A stretch of 29,825 nt of DNA from UBA2144 sp043819035 (GTDB lineage Bacteria > Patescibacteriota > Gracilibacteria > Peribacterales > Peribacteraceae). Below are positions 15,989 through 23,296 of the stretch, one piece after another. Each line of letters begins with the position of its first letter. Position 1 is the first letter of the stretch. Under the pieces are notes generated by a model. It was given only the letters and a program-made list of their open reading frames with translations. It was not told the origin of the DNA and searched no databases. The DNA lies in the NCBI GenBank assembly GCA_043819035.1, contig JBDRFD010000014.1, positions 1 through 29,825 on the forward strand, in the 5' to 3' direction. Position numbers and translations under genes: made by a program.

Positions 15989-16069
15989 ATGTCTCTTCAG
16001 ACTTTCTTTTACGGCTTTAGTTGGTATCGCTGGTATCTGGCGGGGAAGTGGTCGTATAGTCTGAAATGA
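15989..16069 (+). CDS. Trp/Tyr/Phe-rich leader peptide, 26 aa
   Basis: The peptide begins MSLQTFFYGFSWYRWYLAGK and ends WSYSLK before TGA. Ten of 26 residues are aromatic: three Trp (codons 12, 15, 21), four Tyr (8, 13, 16, 23) and three Phe (6, 7, 10). Codons 12-16 (WYRWY) lie just before the antiterminator arm at 16042-16053. A TACAAT box at 15974-15979, nine bases before the ATG, could give it its own near-leaderless start, but the matching -35 is weak. Read-through from 15490 is the alternative. Such composition ahead of a DAHP synthase is what a Trp/Tyr/Phe attenuation leader requires. Confidence 0.85.
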   Translation: MSLQTFFYGFSWYRWYLAGKWSYSLK

Positions 16070-16121
16070 ATAAATTCGAATAAGACTTAAGACACCTTCC
16101 CCAAGTGGTGGAGGTGTTTTT
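15993..16121 (+). promoter_or_regulatory. Attenuator of the DAHP synthase gene
   Basis: TTCAGACT near the start of the leader ORF (15995-16002) pairs with AGTCTGAA (16058-16065), enclosing the aromatic codons. GGGGAAG-TG-GTC (16042-16053) pairs with GAC-AC-CTTCCCC (16091-16102): seven plus three pairs around a 2x2 loop, the antiterminator. CACCTTCCCC (16093-16102), loop AAGT, and GGTGGAGGTG (16107-16116) form a ten-position stem with one mismatch. TTTTTGTATTTT follows as terminator tail. A ribosome stalled at codons 12-16 leaves 16042-16053 free; one at the stop leaves the terminator to form. Confidence 0.85.
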
Positions 16122-16143
16122 GTATTTTCTACCTTTTAATATC

Positions 16144-17178
16144 ATGGGAATTCACGTCGTTCAAGATCTTCCTACACCGGCTAGACTTGATAAGCTTTAT
16201 CCTATTGGACCAAAGCATCACGTTGATGCACACAGGAGCGCGACCCAGGCAATTCTTGCAGGTCATGACAAGCGCCTCCTGATGATTACTGGCCCCTGCT
16301 CTGCATGGCCACCAGAGGCGGTTGATGCATATGCCGAAAAGCTGGAGCGGTTGCAGGAAGATGTGCAGCAGCAAGTCTTCTGCCTCATGCGTGTGTATAT
16401 CCAGAAGCCACGCACGGCACTTGGCTGGCCCGGGCCGCACAATCAGCCGGATCCACTTGGCGAACCCGATATCCAAGAGGGCATCCACCAGTGTCGGGAA
16501 CTTATGTGCAGGGTGGGACAGAAGGTTCCTATTGCAGATGAGATGCTCTTCACAGGAAATGTGCCGCACTTCGATAAGCTGGTGACATACACGGCTGTTG
16601 GAGCCAGGAGCACTCAAGATTCAGACCACCGTTTCCATGCATCTGGTTTAGATGGGCCAGTTGGTATCAAGAATCCAACGAGTGGCAATATTGAAGTGGG
16701 GGTGGATGGAGTACAAGTTGCTCAGCATGCGAATGATTTTGTTCGTAATAATCAGTGGGTTCGCTCTCATGGGAATCCATCTGCACACCTGATCTTGCGC
16801 GGGGGGGAACAAGGACCAAACTACAGTCCGCAACACATTTCTTTAGCATCACAGTTGCTCATGGATCCTAGGCGTGAAATTAAAAATCCTGCGATTATAA
16901 TTGATGCGAGCCATGACAATTGTCGCAATGGGAAAGGTAAGGATCCTGAATTACAACTTGTAGTCCTGGATAGTGTTATGTCGGGTATTCGACGTCAACG
17001 AGAGGAATACCAGCTTGTGCGTGGATTTATGCTTGAAAGCTTCTTGAAAGGTGGGTGTCAGAAGATTGGGCCTGACATGAAGCGCGATGGAACGTCCATT
17101 ACGGATCCGTGCTTGTCATGGGATCGAACAGAACAAGCTATTCGAGAAATTGCTAATCAGCATGCTGCGGTTCGGTAA
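16144..17178 (+). CDS. aroG: Class I 3-deoxy-7-phosphoheptulonate (DAHP) synthase
   Basis: It condenses PEP and erythrose-4-phosphate to DAHP, the first step of the shikimate pathway. The 344 residues match the AroF/G/H subfamily: GPCS (50-53), RVYIQKPRT (83-91), IADEML (130-135), GARSTQDSDHR (153-163), ILRGG (217-221), DASHDN (254-259), and the C-terminal ITDPCLSW. The four metal ligands of E. coli AroG are matched by C52, H257, E298 and D321. ATG 16144 (MGIHVVQDLP) is 22 bases after the terminator tail and has no Shine-Dalgarno sequence. The N-terminal extension that binds inhibitor in E. coli is present but short. Expression should rise when Trp, Tyr or Phe tRNAs are uncharged. Confidence 0.93.
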   Translation: MGIHVVQDLPTPARLDKLYPIGPKHHVDAHRSATQAILAGHDKRLLMITGPCSAWPPEAVDAYAEKLERLQEDVQQQVFCLMRVYIQKPRTALGWPGPHNQPDPLGEPDIQEGIHQCRELMCRVGQKVPIADEMLFTGNVPHFDKLVTYTAVGARSTQDSDHRFHASGLDGPVGIKNPTSGNIEVGVDGVQVAQHANDFVRNNQWVRSHGNPSAHLILRGGEQGPNYSPQHISLASQLLMDPRREIKNPAIIIDASHDNCRNGKGKDPELQLVVLDSVMSGIRRQREEYQLVRGFMLESFLKGGCQKIGPDMKRDGTSITDPCLSWDRTEQAIREIANQHAAVR

Positions 17179-17186
17179 ATTTTCAT

Positions 17187-17222
17187 TTGACTTCGCGGTG
17201 GGGGAGCTCTAGGCTCTCCCAC
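17187..17222 (+). promoter_or_regulatory. Promoter and overlapping palindrome of the third leader
   Basis: TTGACT (17187-17192), a 17-bp spacer, then TAGGCT (17210-17215), nine bases before the leader ATG 17225: the same geometry as the other leaders. A 9-bp stem GTGGGGGAG (17198-17206) / CTCTCCCAC (17214-17222) spans the -10 box. It could be an operator, or the terminator of the DAHP synthase transcript, but it has no U-tract. Confidence 0.55.
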
Positions 17223-17224
17223 AC

Positions 17225-17320
17225 ATGTCCCGAAAAGTATTCACTCCAGCCACTCTCGAGACCCTTCGATCTGCTCAGGGTGAAACTCCGCCGATTGCGG
17301 GGAGGCTGGTACGTGCCTAA
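17225..17320 (+). CDS. Putative leader peptide, 31 aa, interrupted by a repeat
   Basis: ATG 17225 opens a 31-codon ORF (MSRKVFTPATLETLRSAQ.. to ..GRLVRA, TAA). It has the position, promoter spacing and downstream hairpins of the other leaders, but no run of a single amino acid. Bases 17258-17288 match the common environmental palindrome GAGACCCTTCGA..TCAGGGTGAAACTC. Its antiterminator arm starts 74 bases into the ORF, against 50-53 in the other three. I infer that the repeat was inserted into an older leader. The DNA directly before the antiterminator arm contains CGC CGA TTG CGG in another frame, so an original Arg signal is possible but speculative. Confidence 0.45.
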   Translation: MSRKVFTPATLETLRSAQGETPPIAGRLVRA

Positions 17321-17379
17321 GGGCATCGGTAATTTCTTAGACCCTTCCTCCCCAAGCGAAAACCCGGGGAGGTTTTTTT
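17299..17379 (+). terminator. Attenuator terminator of the 83-aa gene
   Basis: CCTCCCC (17347-17353) and GGGGAGG (17366-17372) form the stem, followed by seven T (17373-17379). A second copy of the 3' arm, GGGGAGG at 17299-17305 inside the leader ORF, can pair with the same CCTCCCC as antiterminator. CCGAT (17291-17295) with ATCGG (17325-17329) could sequester it. Confidence 0.75.
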
Positions 17380-17401
17380 ATTTCTTATATTCTTTATTTC
17401 C

Positions 17402-17653
17402 ATGGCATCCTCAACAGCCGTCGATCGTTCATTAGAAATACAGCGCGATCTCAGCTCTCTCGCACGTCGTGGTGGTCCTGAACTAGTACGGTCAGTATTC
17501 AGAGAATTTTGTGCTCGCAAGAAAATCGAACCTTTACTGGATGAATTCGATATAGAAGGCTCCATTACGACACAGATTTGTACTTTGAACGACCGTTTTC
17601 GTGGGCAATTTCGCCAAAGTGTTTGTAAGGCAATTAAAAAAGCACGTCAATGA
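17402..17653 (+). CDS. Hypothetical protein, 83 aa, behind an attenuator
   Basis: ATG 17402 (MASSTAVDRSLEIQRDL) begins 22 bases after the terminator tail, again without a ribosome site. The protein is basic and helical: DLSSLARRGGPELVRSVFREFCARKKIEPLLDEF, then a Gln/Arg-rich end (FRGQFRQSVCKAIKKARQ). It has no signal peptide, membrane helix or recognisable family. It is the third gene of the attenuator cluster. It has its own promoter and leader, so it need not be co-regulated with the DAHP synthase. A nucleic-acid-binding role would fit its charge but is only a guess. Confidence 0.6.
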   Translation: MASSTAVDRSLEIQRDLSSLARRGGPELVRSVFREFCARKKIEPLLDEFDIEGSITTQICTLNDRFRGQFRQSVCKAIKKARQ

Positions 17654-17808
17654 CACCTTTCGCGCAAAAAGTATAAAAGGTGCGACTTCCTATATAGGAA
17701 CTATTCGCACGAATAGGCGAATACTTTTTAACGATTTGATGAGTGGTTGCCAGTTAAGCAGTTGCGCAACTGCTTAACTGTTTAAACAACTATTAGCTCT
17801 AATAGTTG
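17643..17808. repeat. Cluster of perfect palindromes
   Basis: This gene-free stretch is almost entirely dyad symmetries. ACACCTTT.. pairs with AAAAGGTG (about 17650-17683). TTCCTATATAGGAA is at about 17689-17702. AAAAAGTAT and ATACTTTTT form the outer pair (about 17667-17729). CAGTTAAGCAGTTGC with its exact complement makes a 30-bp perfect palindrome at 17751-17780. CAACTATTAG-CT-CTAATAGTTG is at 17787-17808. It could hold a terminator for the 83-residue gene, a repeat element, or protein binding sites. It does not resemble a CRISPR array, since no unit is repeated. Confidence 0.65.
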
Positions 17809-17906
17809 AATACTTCTATCCCGATCCAACATTTATTTACATCGTCAATGTAAGTTTTCCTGGAGAATAGTGTCATATATTTCAGTGAAAGAGCTTAAGC
17901 TACTGC

Positions 17907-17912
17907 TATACT
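17907..17912 (+). promoter_or_regulatory. Extended -10 of the SLH protein gene
   Basis: TGC-TATACT, an extended -10 element, ends eight bases before ATG 17921, predicting a leaderless or near-leaderless transcript. No good -35 is visible, as expected for extended -10 promoters. Confidence 0.5.
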
Positions 17913-17920
17913 CTCGTCTC

Positions 17921-19690
17921 ATGCGATTCATTCTTTCTCTCATCATCGGCCTCCTTCCGCTCACTGCCTTCGCTTTGAATTACGATGCTGAGCTTCCGTA
18001 TTCTGATGTGGCGCCCACCAACGCCGAGAAGGTGTCTGTTGGTGCTTTGACTGATGAGGGCATCCTGGAAGGCAATCCCGATGGGACGTTTAAATACTCA
18101 CGCACACTTAACCGTGCAGAATTCATGCAGATAACCATGAGGCTTGTTCCAAGGATCCGTCCGGTTCCTCAATGGGACATTCCATTCTACAGAGATTGTT
18201 TCCCCGACATTGCATCTGACGCATGGTTTGCAGAACCTGTTTGTCTTGCAAAGGCTCTGGGCATTGTTCATGGCAATGCAGCCATTGGTGTAGATCCACA
18301 ATTTTGGTTCTTTGAACCGTCACGTGCGGTGCAGTACGAGGAAGCGGTAAAAGTTCTGGTAAATATCTATGATATTCAAACTCCGCAATACTTCGCGCCT
18401 GTCGAATGGTATGTTCCGTTTATCCACGCAGCTGAGGAAAGGGGATTGGCACTTGATCTGGAACCAGGCCATCAGCTCACGCGCGGGCAAGTGTCGCGAT
18501 TAGTCGCACGGTTTGTAGCGTTCGATCAAGGTGAATTAGATTTGTTGCTAAAAGCTGAGAGTGGAGACATGTCTCCTGATGATTCGGATGATGAGACGCC
18601 TCGTGGATATTGTGATCCTTATGTCTGTGATGACGGGAGAGGGTTTCCTGCGTGCATAGATGGGAATATGCTCGACTATTTTGGCGACCCATGTACTTTT
18701 TCCGAGGATGAATTACTTGATGATGAACCAAAACCAGATCCCGATTCTGATACAGAAGTTTATGATTCGGATTCAGACCTCTCTGCGACATCAAAGCTTC
18801 TGATACTTGGAGAAACATCTTCTGTTCTGGGAGTGGCGGAAGTTTTCAGCGATACGGAGCCGCTGGATGTGACGGATGTGACGATCGCATTTACAGGTGT
18901 AAGCGACTTGCGTTCGATTGCAGCACTGTCGGTGTACGATGTCGATGGTAAGTACCTTGGAAGAGCTAATAAAGATACTTCCGTGGGTGCGTATCACTAT
19001 GTGCTTCATTTGAAGAATGGAACATGGATCATTCCAAAGCGCGAAACGCGCTACTTGTATGTGCGTGCGTTCGTGAATGCGTACAAGAGCGGGGGTGTGA
19101 GCGGGGAAGTGGTGGATGTGCAGTCCATAACGGTGGAAGGGGATGGCGTCTGGAGTCACAGGGCGTACACCAAGGGGACATCTGAAAACTTTAACGCATT
19201 CCAGACAGCGCGATCGATTATCACGGATATCGGCAATGGCGGAGATGCGACAGGACTTCTGTATTCCGGAACAGATCTCGTTCTGGGGTCCTATAGCTTC
19301 GAAGGCGTGACTGGTGATGGCAGTGCGGAGCTGAAAGTTACCGATCTTACGTTCCAGATTGAGGTTAATGACAGTGTGACTGTTTCGAATGTTGAGCTTG
19401 GTGCCGATGGGACGAATGATCGGATGGATTGCACGGTTAGTGCGTCAACTGTGACGTGCTCTTCTATTCCTGAACAATTTGGCACCTTTAAAAATACATC
19501 ACGTTCAATCATGCTCTACGGTGATGTCACCGTTCCAGCCGGTGTTCGTAGTCCGAGGTTGAGCTTGACTTTGAACCAGCCGGGGAGCGTCAGTTCCGCA
19601 GGAAGCGTTACATGGACGGACGGGGATACATCGTTCACATGGGTGCCCGGGGGGACGCCGGTGGCTAGGGGGACGATACTGAGTTACTAG
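17921..19690 (+). CDS. SLH-domain surface protein
   Basis: 590 residues. A Sec signal peptide (MRFILSLIIGLLPLTAFA) is followed by three S-layer-homology repeats at about 25-195 (LPYSDVAPTNAEKVSVGALTDEG.., YRDCFPDIASDAWFAEPVCLAKALG.., YVPFIHAAEERGLAL..). These usually bind pyruvylated cell-wall polymer. An acidic linker with six cysteines comes next (YCDPYVCDDGRGFPACIDG.. and a DPDSDTEVYDSDSD run). The remaining ~320 residues are beta-rich, Thr/Val/Gly-rich, probably Ig-like modules forming the exposed part. ATG 17921 is chosen because it starts the signal peptide. It probably contributes to the surface layer or attachment to a host cell. Confidence 0.85.
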   Translation: MRFILSLIIGLLPLTAFALNYDAELPYSDVAPTNAEKVSVGALTDEGILEGNPDGTFKYSRTLNRAEFMQITMRLVPRIRPVPQWDIPFYRDCFPDIASDAWFAEPVCLAKALGIVHGNAAIGVDPQFWFFEPSRAVQYEEAVKVLVNIYDIQTPQYFAPVEWYVPFIHAAEERGLALDLEPGHQLTRGQVSRLVARFVAFDQGELDLLLKAESGDMSPDDSDDETPRGYCDPYVCDDGRGFPACIDGNMLDYFGDPCTFSEDELLDDEPKPDPDSDTEVYDSDSDLSATSKLLILGETSSVLGVAEVFSDTEPLDVTDVTIAFTGVSDLRSIAALSVYDVDGKYLGRANKDTSVGAYHYVLHLKNGTWIIPKRETRYLYVRAFVNAYKSGGVSGEVVDVQSITVEGDGVWSHRAYTKGTSENFNAFQTARSIITDIGNGGDATGLLYSGTDLVLGSYSFEGVTGDGSAELKVTDLTFQIEVNDSVTVSNVELGADGTNDRMDCTVSASTVTCSSIPEQFGTFKNTSRSIMLYGDVTVPAGVRSPRLSLTLNQPGSVSSAGSVTWTDGDTSFTWVPGGTPVARGTILSY

Positions 19691-19743
19691 CTTTTCATCA
19701 TTATCCAAGTACAGAATAGCCAGTTTATAGTTTTGTCCGTTTA

Positions 19744-19830
19744 TTGTCTGGAACTAGGATTAACATGATTAAAGGATGGGCAAGATTAATCCTGTTTATC
19801 CTTTAATCCTTCTAATCATGGTTCAGACAA
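19744..19830. repeat. Palindromic element with TTGTCTGG / CAGACAA ends (second copy)
   Basis: TTGTCTGGAAC (19744-19754) and GGTTCAGACAA (19820-19830) are the same ends as at 6060-6154. The interior here is ATTAAAGGAT..ATCCTTTAAT, itself an inverted repeat. It separates two convergent genes and may serve as a bidirectional terminator. Confidence 0.6.
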
Positions 19831-19870
19831 TTTGCAAAAACTAAAAACCAGCTAACCAAATGCAAAATGG

Positions 19871-22138
19871 CTAAATTGGTTTCAGCGGCGCAATACTCAG
19901 CGCAAAACTCTTACGTTCCCCGGAATCAAATCGAATATCAACAATGTCACCGCGTCTACTCAAGACCGTTCCCGTTCCAAAAACCGGATGAGCGATGCGT
20001 GTGTTCTCTTCGTAGGCCTCTTGGTTGGTATCTAATTCATCCTCTTCGAAATCCTGATTGAATTCCACATCAAGCTTTTCCTCCTGTCGGAATGGTTGGA
20101 GGTCGCCTTTTATGGCTTTCTGGCGCCCTTTTTCGGATACCCATGCAAACACAGAGAGCATATCGTCACTGCGGCGTTCGATTACGGTTTCGGGAAGGTC
20201 ATCCAGGAACCGGCTGGCCTCGTTATATTGAGTCTCTCCCCAGAGCATACGCTGCCGCGCGAACATGATATCGAGATGCGTCTTCGCGCGCGTCATCCCC
20301 ACGTACATCAGTCGGCGCTCTTCTTCGAGTTGCTCTTTATCAAACGAACTGTTGGCGTGTGGGAATATTCCTTCCTCGCATCCGGTTATCATCACATGTT
20401 CGAACTCGAGTCCCTTGCATAAGTGGAGAGTCATCAAGGTCAACGCGTCATCTTTGGCGTCTTGCAACGCATCCACTTCCGAAACGAGCGCCACTTCTTC
20501 CAAAAAACTCGTCAGTGATGTCTGTGGATCGAGCGCATCGTACTTGTGCATCACGGAGAGAAGTTCTTTGACGTTCTCCCAACGTGTTTCGCCCTCTTCG
20601 GTATCGTCACGCAACCATCCTTCCAGGTCTATAGCATCCAAAAGACTACTTCCTAAGTGTGCGACGTTCTCGTGCTGCGAAATTTCACGCAGTTTTTCTA
20701 TCAGATCAACAAACGTGCTTATTCGCTTTTTCGTTGGTTCGCTTAAGCTTTCGATTTTGTTCACATTGTGCAGACAATCCCAGAGAGACACTCCTTCGTT
20801 CGCACCGAACGCCTGAATTCTTTCGATTGTCGTAAGCCCTATCTTGCGAGAGGGAACATTTATGATTCTGAGTAGCGATAATGTGTCAAAAGGATTAAGA
20901 ATCACGTAGAGATATGCGAGTACATCTTTGACTTCTCTGCGCTGATAGAACTTTACGCCTCCCACAATGCGGTAGGGCATGCCTGCGCGCATGCATGCTT
21001 CTTCAAAAAGCCTAGACTGCGCATTTGTTCGATAAAGAATCACCTGCTCGTTCAGTGTAATTCCTTCGCTCTTGAGCTCTTCCGCTTTGCGAATCGCTTC
21101 CTCGGCTTCTTTCTTCTCATCTTCAGTTTCATGCACGATTATCTTGGGTCCCTCTTTCTTCTCTGTCCACATCTTCTTCTCCGGACGATTGGGATTCGGT
21201 TCTATAACACCATCGGACGCAGTCAGAATGAGTTGGGTCGACCTATAGTTCTGTTCCAGCTTGATATGTGAAGCTTCTTTGTAGTCTTTTTCAAATTCCA
21301 GAATGTTGCGGATATCCGCGCCGCGGAAAGCATAAATAGACTGGTCCGGGTCGCCAATCACGCAGATGTTTCTGTACTTTTGTGCGAGAAGAGTGATGAA
21401 CAGGTACTGCACGTGGTTTGTATCCTGATACTCGTCCACATGAAGGTAGCGCCAGGTTTCCTGATAACGATCGAGGACCTCAGGTATCTCATGAAAGAGC
21501 CGGACTGTTTCTAATATCAAATCATCGAAGTCAAGTGCATTGGCTTCGCGTAGTAATTTTTGATAATGCGCGTACGCTCGGACGATTTTTTGCATCCGAT
21601 CTGTGCTTGTCTGCTGAGCCGCTTCCTTGGGGTACACCGCTTCGCACTTAAAGCGACCGATATAACTTAAGACTGCTCGGGGTTTGAGTTCCGATTGGTC
21701 GATTCCCATTTCCTTAAGTACTTGTTTCATCAGTTTTTCCTGATCGCCCTTATCGTAAATCACAAATCTGCGATCACGTCCGAGTGCTTCGTAATCACGC
21801 CGCAAAATCCTCGCGCAAATTGAGTGGAACGTTCCCATTACCGGCAGTCTTCCGCTCTTCTTACCAATTTCCGAGAAGTCCGTTCCTTCCGTAATGTGGA
21901 GGAGCTTCTGAATTCTATCCTTCATCTCGTTTGCTGCCTTGTTCGTAAATGTCACCGCCAGAATCTGCCAGGGCGGCACTCCATCGCGCATGATCTTGGC
22001 AATTCTGTGCGTGAGTGCGCGTGTTTTCCCGCTTCCTGCTCCCGCCAGTATTAGGAGAGCTCCGTTGGTATGCTCCACCGCTTCGCGTTGCGGTTTATTG
22101 AGAGGGGAGAGGATGGGGTCGGTAGCTACTTTCGTCAT
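19871..22138 (-). CDS. pcrA: UvrD/PcrA-type superfamily 1 DNA helicase
   Basis: An ATP-driven 3'-5' helicase for nucleotide-excision and mismatch repair and replication-fork maintenance. 755 residues. All motifs are intact: Q motif (LNKPQREAV), I GAGSGKT, Ia FTNKAANEMK, II DEYQDTNHVQ, III GDPDQSIYAFRGAD, IV LEQNYRST, V MTLHLCKGLEFEHV, VI EEERRLMYVGMTRAK. A C-terminal Tudor-like segment (ARIAHPVFGTGTVL-type, RIAHPVFGTG) is typical of PcrA. ATG 22138 (MTKVATDPILSPLNKPQ) is preferred to a 54-residue upstream extension that would read through a terminator hairpin. Confidence 0.95.
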   Translation of the reverse strand: MTKVATDPILSPLNKPQREAVEHTNGALLILAGAGSGKTRALTHRIAKIMRDGVPPWQILAVTFTNKAANEMKDRIQKLLHITEGTDFSEIGKKSGRLPVMGTFHSICARILRRDYEALGRDRRFVIYDKGDQEKLMKQVLKEMGIDQSELKPRAVLSYIGRFKCEAVYPKEAAQQTSTDRMQKIVRAYAHYQKLLREANALDFDDLILETVRLFHEIPEVLDRYQETWRYLHVDEYQDTNHVQYLFITLLAQKYRNICVIGDPDQSIYAFRGADIRNILEFEKDYKEASHIKLEQNYRSTQLILTASDGVIEPNPNRPEKKMWTEKKEGPKIIVHETEDEKKEAEEAIRKAEELKSEGITLNEQVILYRTNAQSRLFEEACMRAGMPYRIVGGVKFYQRREVKDVLAYLYVILNPFDTLSLLRIINVPSRKIGLTTIERIQAFGANEGVSLWDCLHNVNKIESLSEPTKKRISTFVDLIEKLREISQHENVAHLGSSLLDAIDLEGWLRDDTEEGETRWENVKELLSVMHKYDALDPQTSLTSFLEEVALVSEVDALQDAKDDALTLMTLHLCKGLEFEHVMITGCEEGIFPHANSSFDKEQLEEERRLMYVGMTRAKTHLDIMFARQRMLWGETQYNEASRFLDDLPETVIERRSDDMLSVFAWVSEKGRQKAIKGDLQPFRQEEKLDVEFNQDFEEDELDTNQEAYEENTRIAHPVFGTGTVLSRRGDIVDIRFDSGERKSFALSIAPLKPI

Positions 22139-22183
22139 GGGCAGCCATTCTAGCGCAAAAAGCTTTAGATACATAAAACCCAA

Positions 22184-22213
22184 AGCCCCAACCGTACAAA
22201 GACGGTTGGAGCT
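22184..22213 (-). terminator. Intrinsic terminator
   Basis: AGCTCCAACCGT and ACGGTTGGGGCT (minus strand) form a 12-bp stem with one G:U pair and a six-base loop, followed by TTTGGGTTTT. It ends the transcript of the 314-residue gene at 22242-23186. Confidence 0.8.
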
Positions 22214-22241
22214 TGGTGCTTTCGCCAGTCCCTGAGGGGCT

Positions 22242-23186
22242 CTACCAGAGCCCCTTGGTTTCCGGATCAGGCGTGCCTCCGCTGTCGGCGAAGGTAGCAT
22301 CCGGAGCGCCGTCGACAGGCTCGAGTTTTTCGAGCTTCTCAGAGCCTGCGACGTCGCTGAGGTTGTCGTCGTAGAGGTCGAACCATGACATTCCGTACTG
22401 CTTGTACGTCTGGTAGGTCACGACCTTCTTCGGCGGCTCCTGGCCGGTCAGAGCTTTCCATTCCAATGCGTGGACAATGTACAGCCACGCCTTGGTTGTA
22501 GGCTCATCGTGCCAGATATCACCGACACGGCGGCCTTCTTCAGACGGCTCCACGAACGGGTCGGGATAAATCTTCTGACGGATCTTCCCTCCCCGGCCGA
22601 GGCCCATCTGAGTAGGGCCCTTCGTAACTCCACGTGTACGCACCCCTTTTCCTGCGGCGATAAATGTAGCGGGTGTGCTAGGCATCACGAGCGGCTTCTT
22701 TGGGAGGTGAATCCCAAGTTGAATACCGCCGTGCTCATCCTTGCCGGTGATCTGCTTCTCAGCGGTCTGTCCGGAGCCAAGCTTTACGGCTACGAACTGT
22801 CCAACCGTGCCGTCCGTCACCTTGAATCCATCGATCCAAGGCTGCGGCGGACAAACCACGTAGCTCTGCGAGTCCTTGCCATCGTTAATCAGGCAAGATT
22901 CGATCGGCTTACCGGTGATCGCGTTGATCATTCCGGCTCCGATTGTCAGGGCTACGGGCTGCTTGAATGCTTTGAAGCAGATCCACAGCGCTTCAGCACT
23001 GTACATTGGGACGACATGTCCCGCCTTGTTCCAGTCTTCGGGCGGTTCCTTGAGGTCTGTGACCCCAAAAATCGGAAAGTTTCCGAGACCGGGGGGCAGG
23101 GCATGCTCCCCTTCGTTTGGTACGCGAAGCGTACGTTTCAGCGTGACGGTCAGATGACCGCCTAAGTCGATCGATGTTCTGCTCAT
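22242..23186 (-). CDS. Conserved hypothetical protein, 314 aa
   Basis: ATG 23186 (MSRTSIDLGGHLTVTLKRTL) is fixed by a strong GGAGGT site six bases upstream, one of the clearest in the window. The protein is soluble and beta-rich. Segments include MYSAEALWICFKAF, TIGAGMINAITGKPIE, YVVCPPQPWIDGFKVTDGTVGQFVAV and DEHGGIQLGIH. This combination reminds me of a widespread uncharacterised bacterial family with a PQPWLDGF-type motif; no function is established to my knowledge. The C-terminal 100 residues are less ordered, with a helical segment and a Pro/Asp/Gly tail. It is transcribed alone, between its own promoter and terminator. Confidence 0.75.
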   Translation of the reverse strand: MSRTSIDLGGHLTVTLKRTLRVPNEGEHALPPGLGNFPIFGVTDLKEPPEDWNKAGHVVPMYSAEALWICFKAFKQPVALTIGAGMINAITGKPIESCLINDGKDSQSYVVCPPQPWIDGFKVTDGTVGQFVAVKLGSGQTAEKQITGKDEHGGIQLGIHLPKKPLVMPSTPATFIAAGKGVRTRGVTKGPTQMGLGRGGKIRQKIYPDPFVEPSEEGRRVGDIWHDEPTTKAWLYIVHALEWKALTGQEPPKKVVTYQTYKQYGMSWFDLYDDNLSDVAGSEKLEKLEPVDGAPDATFADSGGTPDPETKGLW

Positions 23187-23249
23187 TTTGTACCTCCTAG
23201 GTGTTGAGCAGACCAAAAAATGTCAAGGATCAGGAGCGAAAGCTAATCT

Positions 23250-23278
23250 ATTAAAAATCAATATTAAGATTACGTCAA
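23250..23278 (-). promoter_or_regulatory. Promoter of the 314-aa gene
   Basis: On the minus strand TTGACG (23278-23273), a 17-base spacer, then TTTAAT (23255-23250). It gives a 5' UTR of about 55 bases that includes the GGAGGT ribosome site. Confidence 0.6.
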
Positions 23279-23296
23279 TTGAAGAGGTTCCTTTTA

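Noticed and set aside
22470..23165. 231-codon open frame antisense to the 314-residue gene
   Set aside because: The minus-strand gene has a GGAGGT ribosome site, a promoter and a terminator; the antisense frame has none and looks like a shadow.
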